This document shows positions 29,201-36,720 of a stretch of DNA of 64,000 bases, one piece after another. Within the stretch, counting starts at the first letter, position 1. Every line of letters begins with the position of its first letter. Source of the stretch: Clostridiales bacterium UBA7285 (GTDB lineage Bacteria; Bacillota; Clostridia; Peptostreptococcales; Anaerovoracaceae). A program made the position numbers and the translations under genes. A model generated the notes under the pieces. It saw nothing but the letters and a program-made list of their open reading frames with translations. It made no database searches and had not been told where the DNA came from. The stretch spans positions 1 through 64,000 of the forward strand of contig DKRJ01000004.1 of assembly GCA_002472145.1 (NCBI GenBank), in the 5' to 3' direction.

Positions 29201-29426
29201 CTACAAGCACAACAACGACGTCACAAAGTACCCGATCAGCCCTGACGAAACTCTCGTTCCGTGGGTGGATCCGAATAAACCGGAGGACCCTTCAGGCGAT
29301 AACACGGGCGACAGCGGCGATTCAGGCGATTCAGGCGATAGCGGAGACACCGGGAATACAGGCAATACGGGCAATACGGGCAATACCGGAAACTCGGGCA
29401 ATACCGGAAACTCGGGCGGGCAATAA
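26244..29426 (+). CDS. Class A penicillin-binding protein (transglycosylase/transpeptidase)
   Basis: A bifunctional peptidoglycan synthase of 1060 residues. A disordered Lys/Ser-rich cytoplasmic N-terminus leads to one membrane helix (~residues 90-115, IILWIVLAILSLVCVVGTLACVYIY). The GT51 glycosyltransferase follows (IDLEDKTFRKHHGFN; GTSTITQQLARNLYL), then the transpeptidase with SxxK (HQSGSSIKPLG), SxN (SINTCAVK) and KTGS (FAGGKTGSTDEW). Between them is a long Asp/Tyr/Gly-rich insertion (~residues 435-590). The C-terminal ~40 residues are a low-complexity GDSGDSG/GNTGNTG tail, perhaps a cell-wall spacer. Divergent from comEC with its own promoter. Confidence 0.95.
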   Translation: MNNTENPIFDGASNTAADQAENTSAAVSGSAPSVSESENTGTAGSGEKTPGKPFSEKFKKKHAKHSASSAGKKDGTAATKKKKKGLVKRIILWIVLAILSLVCVVGTLACVYIYKVVNNAPAIDPEQMQTLLTETTEIYDQTGAQLDTVFSEGDREVVPLDSISPYMQNAIIDLEDKTFRKHHGFNIVRIFGAVRDAIFSGGDIRGTSTITQQLARNLYLPDKKYERSLNRKITEAYYAIEIENAMTKDEILETYLNYIYLGYGSYGVQTASRKYFSKNASDLTPVEAAALAALPQAPSDYELVKYIDGGTAAEYADVLLKETSDGVFIYNDTSKDRRETCLYLMKQSGHITQEEYDTAIALTLPEILNPDYDVFNTNSIYFEDYCIDEVITDLEEKYGWDYDTAWDKVYTGGLKIYSTLDPQAQKAVLDGFADTSYYPGIDPYYDGAGNITDRNGNVILYDFDDFFDSNGSFTLPAGGASMMDDGSMKIQYGGYLNIYDTTNPDGSTEYSLEFKNFYTYDSSSGEIYIIPSGYIKVPQQYKTADADGNLIISKDFFADENYAGWLTLNSDGTLTIISDAYKLAAKAVQPQAAMVVIDNATGGIKAMVGGRNTTGRMLYNRTTEPHQSGSSIKPLGVYSAALQQSYEEALAGQKHTFVDYGIDMQGDKFWGDYITPSSIVINERTTVEGRTWPSNSPPVYSGVNTFRSALVHSINTCAVKVWYQVGASYSLQNIKKFGITTLVEEGDTNDVNPAALALGGLVYGVTPLEMASAYSVFANNGVRYDTCSYTKVLDSQGKVLLENIPTSHQVLDPGVAWIMGDILHDVVGYYGNFSGPFAGGKTGSTDEWYDIWFDGFTPTYSASLWIGNDYGMSLTSSSSAAAYMWGSIMSNIEANYNQYDRLPAPDNVVVTNGEYYLAGTNTGLVSASDLIQKVKICKETGYLATPLCTETEEKEFYAYTVKDSEGKETVKYAAINKDDKVPEYYCYKHNNDVTKYPISPDETLVPWVDPNKPEDPSGDNTGDSGDSGDSGDSGDTGNTGNTGNTGNTGNSGNTGNSGGQ

Positions 29427-29498
29427 CGGCTGAGCCTGGCAGCGGCTGAGCGCAATAAAGCCCGGACGAAACGCCTGAGCAGAACCATGCAACGAGAA

Positions 29499-29536
29499 AG
29501 GCGGCGGACAGGGAGTCAAATCCCGATCCGCCGCCT
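29499..29536. terminator. Hairpin terminator between PBP and rpe
   Basis: AGGCGGCGGA pairs with TCCGCCGCCT across an 18-nt loop, followed by TGTTTATTAT. It lies about 70 bp after the PBP stop and before the convergent rpe gene, and probably serves the PBP transcript. Confidence 0.7.
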
Positions 29537-29545
29537 GTTTATTAT

Positions 29546-29617
29546 CCGCTTCGCACTGCTTATCTGTTTAGCGCTGCTTACCCGCTTCGCACTGCTTTTC
29601 TGCTCAGCGCCGCTCCA
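29546..29617. repeat. 36-bp direct repeat (two copies)
   Basis: Two adjacent units, each beginning CCGCTTCGCACTGCTT, run from 29546 to 29581 and from 29582 to 29617 with a handful of differences. The second runs into the 3' end of rpe. Each unit also holds an internal degenerate half-copy (GCGCTGCTTA). Confidence 0.75.
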
Positions 29618-30257
29618 TAGAAAGAAGACTTTTTACGTTATCCGCCGGGCTTTTGCCCCCGAATACGGCAGAGCCCGCTACCAGGATATCGGCGCCGGCG
29701 TCGGTCAGAGCCTTTGCGTTATCGGTGCAGACGCCTCCGTCGACTTCTATCATGAACGAATAGCCTTCGTATTTCCTGATCCCGGCCAGTTCCGCGATCT
29801 TATCGAGCATGGACGGTATGAACTTCTGTCCGCCGAAACCAGGATTTACGGTCATGATAAGCACCAGATCCGCGTCGCTCAGGCAATAGTCGAGAGTAGA
29901 AAGAGAAGTAGCCGGATTGAGCGCGACGCCCGCTTTGGCGCCGAGGTTCTTTATCTCGCTGAGCGTCCTGTTGAGGTGCCTACACGCTTCCTGATGAACG
30001 GTGATATATTCCGTCTTTTCGGTCATGAAATCGCTTAGGAATCTGTCCGGATCCTCGATCATCAGATGGACGTCATAAGGCGCGGTGGCGATTTGGTTCA
30101 GAGACTTCATCACAGGAGCACCGAACGAGATATTCGGGACGAAATGGCCGTCCATGACGTCCACGTGTATCAGTCCCGCCCCGGCAGCCGAGACTTCCGC
30201 TGCCTGACTGCCCAGTTCGGCAAAATCAGCCGACAAAATTGAAGGAGCAAGTATCAT
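29604..30257 (-). CDS. rpe: Ribulose-phosphate 3-epimerase
   Basis: Rpe interconverts ribulose-5-phosphate and xylulose-5-phosphate in the pentose phosphate pathway. The 217-residue protein begins MILAPSILSADF and has HVDVMDGHFVPNISFGAPVM (metal and catalytic residues), HLMIEDPDRFL, TVNPGFGGQKFI and EVDGGV; these are the family signatures. The start at 30257 has AGGAGG upstream and overlaps the rsgA stop by 4 bp; the longest frame would add nine residues. It is the last gene of the priA-to-rpe operon. Confidence 0.97.
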   Translation of the reverse strand: MILAPSILSADFAELGSQAAEVSAAGAGLIHVDVMDGHFVPNISFGAPVMKSLNQIATAPYDVHLMIEDPDRFLSDFMTEKTEYITVHQEACRHLNRTLSEIKNLGAKAGVALNPATSLSTLDYCLSDADLVLIMTVNPGFGGQKFIPSMLDKIAELAGIRKYEGYSFMIEVDGGVCTDNAKALTDAGADILVAGSAVFGGKSPADNVKSLLSMERR

Positions 30258-31123
30258 TTCTGCCTCCTGATCTCCTCTAAACACATCTGATATGATTTGA
30301 AGCGGCTCTCCGCGATCAGGCCGGATCCTGCCGCCTCTCTGACGGCGCAGTCCGGTTCCCTGTCGTGAAGGCAGTCGCTGTATGCGCAGCCCGCGGAATA
30401 TTCCCTGATCTCCGGGAAGCGATCGCCGAGTTCGCGCTCGGACACACCGCGCAGGTCGAATGAAGTAAAGCCGGGAGTATCGAAAACATAGCCGCTTCCG
30501 GCATGGAAAATCTCCACGTGCCTCGTCGTGTTCTTCCCCCTGCTCGTCTTGCTGCTGACATTCCCGGTCTCGGCACCGGCGTCAGGCGACAGCCTGTTGG
30601 TCAGAGTGGACTTGCCGACGCCCGAAGGTCCGGCAAAAACAGCCCTCGACGTTCCGATCGCCTCGATGAGGCTCTCCGTGCCCTCTCCGGTTTTTCCGCT
30701 CACCGCGAAAGCCGGATATATCTTTTCGTATATCGCAAGGAGCCTTTGCGCCTCTTCCGGCGCGGCGTCTTTTTTGTTGATCACTACGACAGGCTCTGCG
30801 CCGTTTTTCTCAGCCATGACGAGAAGCTTGTCGGTTATGAAAAGATCGGCCTTCGGCTTTGTCACCGAAACCGTAACGAACATGATGTCTATATTCGACA
30901 CAGCCGGGCGCTCGAAAATGTTCTTCCGCGGATGAACGGCGCATATCATGCAGTCGTCTCCCTCTTTTTCCGGGAACGTGAAATCGACCGTGTCTCCGAT
31001 CGTAAGTTTTATATCATTCCCTTTGATTGAGCCTCGCCCGCGGGCGCGGAATATCATGCCTTCGGATTCGACGAAGTAGAACCCGCCGATCCCCTTGACA
31101 ACGAGCCCGGTCAGCGCCGTCAT
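30254..31123 (-). CDS. rsgA: Ribosome-associated GTPase RsgA
   Basis: RsgA is a circularly permuted GTPase that checks maturation of the 30S subunit. It has an N-terminal OB fold (residues ~1-65), G4 VINKKDA, G1 GPSGVGKSTLTNRL, G3 DTPGFTSFDL, and a C-terminal zinc site CAYSDCLHDREPDC. The 289-residue length is normal. It overlaps the kinase gene by 4 bp upstream and rpe by 4 bp downstream. Confidence 0.97.
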   Translation of the reverse strand: MTALTGLVVKGIGGFYFVESEGMIFRARGRGSIKGNDIKLTIGDTVDFTFPEKEGDDCMICAVHPRKNIFERPAVSNIDIMFVTVSVTKPKADLFITDKLLVMAEKNGAEPVVVINKKDAAPEEAQRLLAIYEKIYPAFAVSGKTGEGTESLIEAIGTSRAVFAGPSGVGKSTLTNRLSPDAGAETGNVSSKTSRGKNTTRHVEIFHAGSGYVFDTPGFTSFDLRGVSERELGDRFPEIREYSAGCAYSDCLHDREPDCAVREAAGSGLIAESRFKSYQMCLEEIRRQK

Positions 31124-33105
31124 TGTCCCGTTCCCGAATCGCCCGTGCCGGTCCCGTCATCCGGCACCTGCTCCTGAACGACCCAGATATCTATCGCCGA
31201 GCCGAGTTCGAGTTCTGAACCGGCGTTCGGATACTGCTTGAATACGATGCCCGGAGACTGCTCCGTGCTCTCAGCGTCCGTGCGCTGTCCCGCAGCAAAT
31301 CCGGCTGCAGTGATCTCTTTAAGAGCCGCTTCCGGATCGAGGCCTATTACGTTAGGGACAGATGCGGTAGTCTTCGCTTTGCTGACGACGATGCTGACCT
31401 TCGTGCCTTTCTTTGCCGTATCGCCTGCGGCAGGCGTCTGGCCTATGATCATTCCCGGCTCGTCGTAGCTCTCCTCGTATGAGACGTCTCCGAGGTCGTA
31501 ATTATAGCGCTCGAGATACGCTTTGATGTCGTCGTCGCTGGTGTACTGCATGCCGACGAGTTTAGGAACGACGCCCTCGGAAATTCCCTTGCTGAGATAT
31601 ACCGTGACTGTATCGCCCTTTTCAAGTTGTGTGCCGGAGGCCGGATACTGAGACGCCACGAGTCCTTTTTCCTGATCGCTCTCGACGTCATCGCCCTGTG
31701 TGACTTCCAGTCCCATGGTCTTCAGAAGGTCTGTCGCCTCGTCGAGGGTCTTGCCCGTCAGGTTAGGCATGATTATCTCGGTGTTTCCGGAACTCAGTAT
31801 GACCTTGATCGTGCGGCCTTTCTTTACCTTGGTGTTAGCCAGAGGCATCTGGGAAACGACGCTTCCTTCAGGGATCTCATCGCTGGCGACAGTCGTTTCG
31901 TCCTTTTCGATCTTCAGCCCGTCTTCTTCGAGGAGCTTGGCAGCCTGGTCATACGTCAGGCCCTTCAGGTCGCGCAGTACGATCTCGTCGGAGCTGCCCG
32001 ACATCCCTCTGACCGCTATGAACACTATGAGCAGAACCACGACGGCAGCGATGCATGAGATCATGAGGATCTTATTCCGCTTCGCCTTCTTTTCGTCGTC
32101 ACCGCTCTTTTCAGGAGGACGGCCGCCGGAAGCGCGCGTATCGCCGGAGGACGCTTTCTGCCCGGAAGAGATCTGGGCTTCCGTCCCCTGATTATCATGC
32201 GGCTGCGCCGGGGCCTGGGCCTGAGCGCCTCCCGCGGCGACGTACGAGCCGCCTGCCGGTATGAACGCAGCAGACCCGACTACACTCGTAATGTAATCGA
32301 TGTTCTTGAGATCCTCGAGCATTTCGTCGGCAGACGAATACCTTGCCTCAGGCTGCTTCTGCGTCGCTTTGAGCACGAGGCGGTCGAGAGCCGGCGGAAC
32401 GCCGCTGACCAGCTTCGAAGGCGCGACTACAGGATCGTTTATCTGCTTGAGAGCGACCTCGACAGGGTTGTCGCCGTCAAACGGCACCTTGCCGGTCAGC
32501 ATCTCGTATATCACGATGCCGAGAGAATAGAGGTCCGAGCGCTCGTCTACACGGGCTCCTCTGGCCTGCTCCGGCGAGAAGTAGTGGACGGACCCGATTA
32601 TCTTATTCGTGTCGGCGACGAGCGTCGATGAACTCACGGCTTTAGCGATCCCGAAGTCGGTCAGTTTCGCTATTCCGTCCCTGGTGATCATTATGTTATG
32701 CGGCTTCACGTCGCGGTGGATTATCTGATGCTTATGAGCCAGAGAAAGCGCCGACGCCACCTGACTTGCGATGTCTATGGTCTCTTTATAGTCGAGTTTT
32801 CCCTTTTCGGCTATGAGGTCCGACATAGGAGTCCCGTCTATGAGTTCCATCACGATGTAGTTGATGCTGCCTGACTTTCCGACGTCATAGACCGCAACGA
32901 TGTTAGGATGCTGCAGTCCCGCCGCCGCCTGAGATTCGCGCCGGAAACTCTCTACGAACTGCTCGTCCTTAGTGTACTCCGGACGCAGTATCTTGATCGC
33001 GACGTACCGGCTGAGGAGCCTGTCCTTTGCCTTATATACTACGGCCATACCTCCTTCGCCGATTTTTTCGATCAGTTCATATCTTCCCGCAAGTAATTTA
33101 CTCAT
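31120..33105 (-). CDS. prkC: Serine/threonine protein kinase with four PASTA domains
   Basis: The kinase domain (~1-265) has GEGGMAVVYKAKD, IHRDVKPHNIM, DFGIAK and SPEQARG. A linker rich in Gly/Ala/Ser leads to one membrane helix (ILMISCIAAVVVLLIVFIAV). Outside are four PASTA repeats of about 65 residues, which bind peptidoglycan stems, then a short Gly/Thr tail. This is the PrkC/PknB/StkP type that couples cell-wall state to growth and germination. I chose the ATG at 33105, overlapping the phosphatase stop, because the ATG 12 bp upstream sits directly on the GGAGG. The phosphatase gene precedes it, giving a kinase/phosphatase pair. Confidence 0.97.
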   Translation of the reverse strand: MSKLLAGRYELIEKIGEGGMAVVYKAKDRLLSRYVAIKILRPEYTKDEQFVESFRRESQAAAGLQHPNIVAVYDVGKSGSINYIVMELIDGTPMSDLIAEKGKLDYKETIDIASQVASALSLAHKHQIIHRDVKPHNIMITRDGIAKLTDFGIAKAVSSSTLVADTNKIIGSVHYFSPEQARGARVDERSDLYSLGIVIYEMLTGKVPFDGDNPVEVALKQINDPVVAPSKLVSGVPPALDRLVLKATQKQPEARYSSADEMLEDLKNIDYITSVVGSAAFIPAGGSYVAAGGAQAQAPAQPHDNQGTEAQISSGQKASSGDTRASGGRPPEKSGDDEKKAKRNKILMISCIAAVVVLLIVFIAVRGMSGSSDEIVLRDLKGLTYDQAAKLLEEDGLKIEKDETTVASDEIPEGSVVSQMPLANTKVKKGRTIKVILSSGNTEIIMPNLTGKTLDEATDLLKTMGLEVTQGDDVESDQEKGLVASQYPASGTQLEKGDTVTVYLSKGISEGVVPKLVGMQYTSDDDIKAYLERYNYDLGDVSYEESYDEPGMIIGQTPAAGDTAKKGTKVSIVVSKAKTTASVPNVIGLDPEAALKEITAAGFAAGQRTDAESTEQSPGIVFKQYPNAGSELELGSAIDIWVVQEQVPDDGTGTGDSGTGQ

Positions 33106-33835
33106 TTCTGAAATCATCCTCCGTCAATCTGATGCAGACAGCGGTGATATTGTCGCCGCCGCCGTTCTCGTTTGCGCGGTCCACCAGGTCCTGACAAGTG
33201 TCGGACATCGGCAGGCCTCCGGAAAATTCAGCAAGAATTTCTTCTTCTTCCACTTCCCCGTACAGACCGTCCGTGCAGATCAAAACACAATCTCCGGGGC
33301 GCATTTTATATTTAAAAATCGCGGGGTTCACGGTGCTCTCGGCGCCGATCGCCCGGGTGATCTGGTTCCTGTCCTCGCGGCAGTCCGCTTCCTCGCTCGT
33401 CAAAACGCCTGCCTTGACGAGTTCGTTGACGTACGTATGGTCTTCGGTGAGCTGTTTCATCTTACCGTCAGCGATCAGATACGCGCGGCTGTCGCCGACG
33501 TTAGCGACGTACATCATGCCTCTGCAGAATACGGCTACGACTATCGTGGTGGCCATGCCCCTGTTTTCAACGTATCTGGCGGACATTTCGCATACCTTTG
33601 CGTTAGCCCGCTTGATGGAATCGTTCAGCATGTACTGGATGTGGCCCGGTTCCGGCTCGGAGCGCTGGAAGAAACCGGCGATCTCGTTTACTGCTGTCCT
33701 GCTCGCGATCTCTCCCGAATTGTTTCCGCCCACGCCGTCTGCTACGATGAAGACCCCTTTATTTTTCAAAACGAAGAACGCGTCCTCGTTGTTCCTGCGT
33801 GTTTTTCCTTTGTCGGTCTTGAATCCTACTTCCAT
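33098..33835 (-). CDS. stp: PP2C-family protein phosphatase (PrkC partner)
   Basis: A metal-dependent Ser/Thr phosphatase of 245 residues with the PPM motifs: TRRNNEDAFFV (metal Asp), VADGVGGNNSGEIAS, VGDSRAYLI, CTDGLYGEV and GGGDNITAV. It removes phosphates added by PrkC. The end overlaps the kinase start by 8 bp. Two 27-bp direct repeats lie just upstream of its start. Confidence 0.96.
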   Translation of the reverse strand: MEVGFKTDKGKTRRNNEDAFFVLKNKGVFIVADGVGGNNSGEIASRTAVNEIAGFFQRSEPEPGHIQYMLNDSIKRANAKVCEMSARYVENRGMATTIVVAVFCRGMMYVANVGDSRAYLIADGKMKQLTEDHTYVNELVKAGVLTSEEADCREDRNQITRAIGAESTVNPAIFKYKMRPGDCVLICTDGLYGEVEEEEILAEFSGGLPMSDTCQDLVDRANENGGGDNITAVCIRLTEDDFRNE

Positions 33836-33840
33836 TTTCC

Positions 33841-33894
33841 GGTGTCCGATGACTGCCTTTCAAATTAGGTGTCCGATGACTGCCTTTCAAATTA
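33841..33894. repeat. 27-bp tandem repeat (two perfect copies) upstream of stp
   Basis: GGTGTCCGATGACTGCCTTT plus CAAATTA occurs twice head to tail (33841-33867, 33868-33894); a partial copy (TGTCCGA) follows. It fills most of the 76-bp gap between rsmB and stp, so it is part of the operon leader. Confidence 0.95.
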
Positions 33895-33911
33895 TCTGTC
33901 CGAATACCATT

Positions 33912-35276
33912 TTACCCGATACGGGTAAATACGGCAACGTAAAATCCGTCTGTGTCGTCTGTCTGCGGCAGCAGCTGCCTCTCCGACGTGAGTTTGAAGA
34001 CCCCCGCGCCATCGGCGTCCCGCTTACCTGACAGCCCGCGGGCAGAGCCGCTGCCGTGCTTTTCCGCGAAGGCCCGCGCTATATCGCGGTTTTCCTCCTT
34101 CGTCACGGTGCACGTCGAATAGACGAGCCTGCCGCCCGGCTTCACATATCCCGACGACGTCTCGAGTATCTCTCGCTGCGTGGCCTGAAGCTCGCGTATC
34201 GAGCCTTCCTGCCCGCTTCCTGAGCCGAAGTCGCGGTACTTTATCTCCGGCTTGCGCCTGATCACTCCGATCCCGCTGCACGGAACGTCGGCCAGTACGG
34301 CGTCGGCGATCCCGGAACAGTCCGGACCCAGGAATTCCTTCTTCAATGAGCGCGCGTCGCCGGTATATGTCTTAACGCATCCGAGGCCCAGGCGTCCGGC
34401 CTCCTTATTTATCAACTCCACTCGGTGGCCGTAGATATCGCCGGAGAAGACCGCTCCTCTGTCGTTCATGCTCTCCGCCGCGGCAAACGATTTCTGCCCC
34501 GGAGCGGCGCACACGTCTATCACGGTCTGCCCGGGGGAAACGCCGAGCGCGTCGGCGATATAGCACGATTCCTCGCTCTGTATCGAAAAACGCCCTTCTC
34601 GCCACGCGGCCGTGGCCGTGAGCCTGCCGCCCGACGTCTTAAGGCACCTCGGAGAGAGGCGCGAAGGTTCTGTTTTGACGCCGCATGACGCGAGTTCGTC
34701 CCTGAGTTCGTCGACCGTAGTTCTGCACGTATTCGCCCTGATGAACACAGGCGGCCTGTCGAGAGAAAACGCGAGCATCTTCTCCGCGCCTTCCGCACCG
34801 AATTCGCGTGTCAGGAGCTTTACGAGACTCATTCCGCACGAATACCTGACGGAGAGGTATTTATCGCGGTTCGCAGTTTCGTCGGGGAGTGCGATCTTTC
34901 CGCGTTTCCTGAGGTATCCCCTGAGGACGCCGTTGACAAACCCCGACTGGCCGTGAAGGCGTCTCGCCGCGAGCTTTACGGTCTCGTCGACCGCGGAAAA
35001 ATCCGGCACCGAATCCATGAATTCGATCTGGTATATCCCCATGCGCAGGAGTATGAGCGTATCTGTCCTGACGCTCTTGACGCCTCTCTCGATCACGGCG
35101 TCGAGCATCCAGTCGAGCCAGAGTTTCCGCTCGAGCGTTCCGTAGACGAGCTCGCGCGTGAACGACGGCGAGTCGAGGCCGGTGTTTTCGGCCTTTTTCA
35201 GCGCTATCTCCGAATATTCCCCGTTTTTTTCTATCGAGCGCAGCGCGTTATATGCCGCGAGTCTGTCGTCCGCCAT
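33912..35276 (-). CDS. rsmB: 16S rRNA cytosine-C5 methyltransferase RsmB
   Basis: RsmB methylates C967 of 16S rRNA. An N-terminal NusB-like RNA-binding domain (~1-135) is followed by the methyltransferase with VIDVCAAPGQKSFAAAE (SAM), VLADVPCSGIGVIRRKPE (motif IV Cys) and VYSTCTVTKEEN (catalytic Cys). The 454-residue length is normal. Start and fmt stop share one base (TGATG). Confidence 0.96.
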   Translation of the reverse strand: MADDRLAAYNALRSIEKNGEYSEIALKKAENTGLDSPSFTRELVYGTLERKLWLDWMLDAVIERGVKSVRTDTLILLRMGIYQIEFMDSVPDFSAVDETVKLAARRLHGQSGFVNGVLRGYLRKRGKIALPDETANRDKYLSVRYSCGMSLVKLLTREFGAEGAEKMLAFSLDRPPVFIRANTCRTTVDELRDELASCGVKTEPSRLSPRCLKTSGGRLTATAAWREGRFSIQSEESCYIADALGVSPGQTVIDVCAAPGQKSFAAAESMNDRGAVFSGDIYGHRVELINKEAGRLGLGCVKTYTGDARSLKKEFLGPDCSGIADAVLADVPCSGIGVIRRKPEIKYRDFGSGSGQEGSIRELQATQREILETSSGYVKPGGRLVYSTCTVTKEENRDIARAFAEKHGSGSARGLSGKRDADGAGVFKLTSERQLLPQTDDTDGFYVAVFTRIG

Positions 35277-36202
35277 CAGTAAAGAACCGTTCCGTCCGGT
35301 ATTTTATGGCCGAGGAGGAAGTTCTCAGCGGGCATCCTCTTTTTCCCCGGGGCCTGAAGCTCGGTTATCCTGAGAACGCCCGCCGCGCACGCGACGTCTA
35401 TGCCCTCTCTGCCTGTTTTGACGACCGTGCCGGGTGTCTCCCGGGACGACTCGCCCGTCGCCTCTGCTTCGGTTATCTTGATATCAGAACCCTCCAGGAA
35501 GCACTTGGTCCCTGGCCACGGGTCGTATGCTCTGACCATGAGTTCTATCTGCCTCGCGCTCATGTGTTTGAAAATGATTCTGCCGTCCCCTTTTTTGATG
35601 AGGCCGCATTTTGACGATGCGCCGTCGTCCTGCTTAGTCCGGGTCGCAGTCCCGTCCTCTATCGACGGAAGGGTGTGCTTGAGCAGCTCGGCTCCGATAG
35701 CGGCAAGTTTTTCGGAGAGAGCGGGATAGTGAAGATCTCCCGTCAGGCATTCCGCCTGCGAGATGATGTCTCCGGTGTCCAGACCTTCGTCCATCTGCAT
35801 GATCGTAACGCCGGTCACCTCGTCGCCCGAGAGTATTGCGTGCTGGATCGGCGAAGCGCCGCGGTATTTCGGCAAAAGCGAAGCGTGGACGTTTACGCAT
35901 CCGAATTTCGGAATCGTCAGCATCTCCGGAGGCAGGATCCTGCCGTATGCCGCGACTATGATGATGTCAGGCTTTACCGCTTTTAGCTCTGACAGGAAAT
36001 CTGCGTTGCCCTTCAGGCGTTCCGGCTGCTCCACGCGGATACCCATCCCGACGGCTTCTTTTTTTACCGGTCCGATCTCGATCCTGCCGCGGTTCGATGC
36101 CCTGTCAGGCTGGGTGACGACCATTTTTACGTCGCATGTCTCCGCGAGCGCTTTAAGTGAAGGAACGGCAAATCCCGGCGTTCCCATAAAGACGGCTCTC
36201 AT
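35276..36202 (-). CDS. fmt: Methionyl-tRNA formyltransferase
   Basis: Fmt formylates initiator Met-tRNA from 10-formyl-tetrahydrofolate. MRAVFMGTPGFAVPSLKAL opens the Rossmann fold; NVHASLLPKYRGASPIQHAILSGD holds the catalytic Asn-His-Asp set; a C-terminal OB-like domain (DPWPGTKCFL) follows. 308 residues. Overlaps def by 4 bp and abuts rsmB. Confidence 0.97.
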   Translation of the reverse strand: MRAVFMGTPGFAVPSLKALAETCDVKMVVTQPDRASNRGRIEIGPVKKEAVGMGIRVEQPERLKGNADFLSELKAVKPDIIIVAAYGRILPPEMLTIPKFGCVNVHASLLPKYRGASPIQHAILSGDEVTGVTIMQMDEGLDTGDIISQAECLTGDLHYPALSEKLAAIGAELLKHTLPSIEDGTATRTKQDDGASSKCGLIKKGDGRIIFKHMSARQIELMVRAYDPWPGTKCFLEGSDIKITEAEATGESSRETPGTVVKTGREGIDVACAAGVLRITELQAPGKKRMPAENFLLGHKIPDGTVLY

Positions 36203-36711
36203 TCTGCGCTGCCCTCTTCTTTTTCTTCTTCGTCAGAGTCTTCCTCTGCCGCCGCAGCCGCGTTCCTGATGTCCGTGGCTTTGTCGATGTACAGGATCCC
36301 GTCGAGGTGGTCGTTTTCGTGGCACATGACGCGTGCACTGAAATCTTCGAATTCGTAGTCCTGCATGACTCCATCCCTGTCGAGCGCTCTGATCCTGATC
36401 TTCTGCGGGCGTTCTACCGTGCCGACCAGACCCGGAACGGAGAGACACCCCTCCTCGCCCTTGACGGAGCCTTCCGTATAATAGATCTCCGGGTTTATCA
36501 TGTAGTAGACCTCGTCCGGCGCCGGCTCGGCGACAAAAATCCTTCTGAGGATGCCGACCTGCGGCCCGGCGATGCCGACTCCGTATTCCGCCCTCATCGT
36601 CTCGAGCATGTCGTCCATGATCTCGCGGATATGGTCGTCGACCTCCTTTACAGGTCTGCATTTTTTCCTGAGTATCTCGTCTCCTCTTTCTACCACTTTT
36701 CTGAGTGCCAT
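36199..36711 (-). CDS. def: Peptide deformylase
   Basis: Def removes the N-formyl group from new proteins. All three motifs are seen: GVGIAGPQVG, EGCLSVPG (metal Cys) and CHENDHLDG (two metal His and catalytic Glu). The 170-residue protein ends in an acidic Glu-rich tail of about 20 residues. It lies between priA (10 bp upstream) and fmt. Confidence 0.97.
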   Translation of the reverse strand: MALRKVVERGDEILRKKCRPVKEVDDHIREIMDDMLETMRAEYGVGIAGPQVGILRRIFVAEPAPDEVYYMINPEIYYTEGSVKGEEGCLSVPGLVGTVERPQKIRIRALDRDGVMQDYEFEDFSARVMCHENDHLDGILYIDKATDIRNAAAAAEEDSDEEEKEEGSAE

Positions 36712-36720
36712 GCTGTCCTC

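Noticed and set aside
33841..33894. CRISPR-like repeat
   Set aside because: The two copies are directly adjacent with no spacer, and no cas gene is near.
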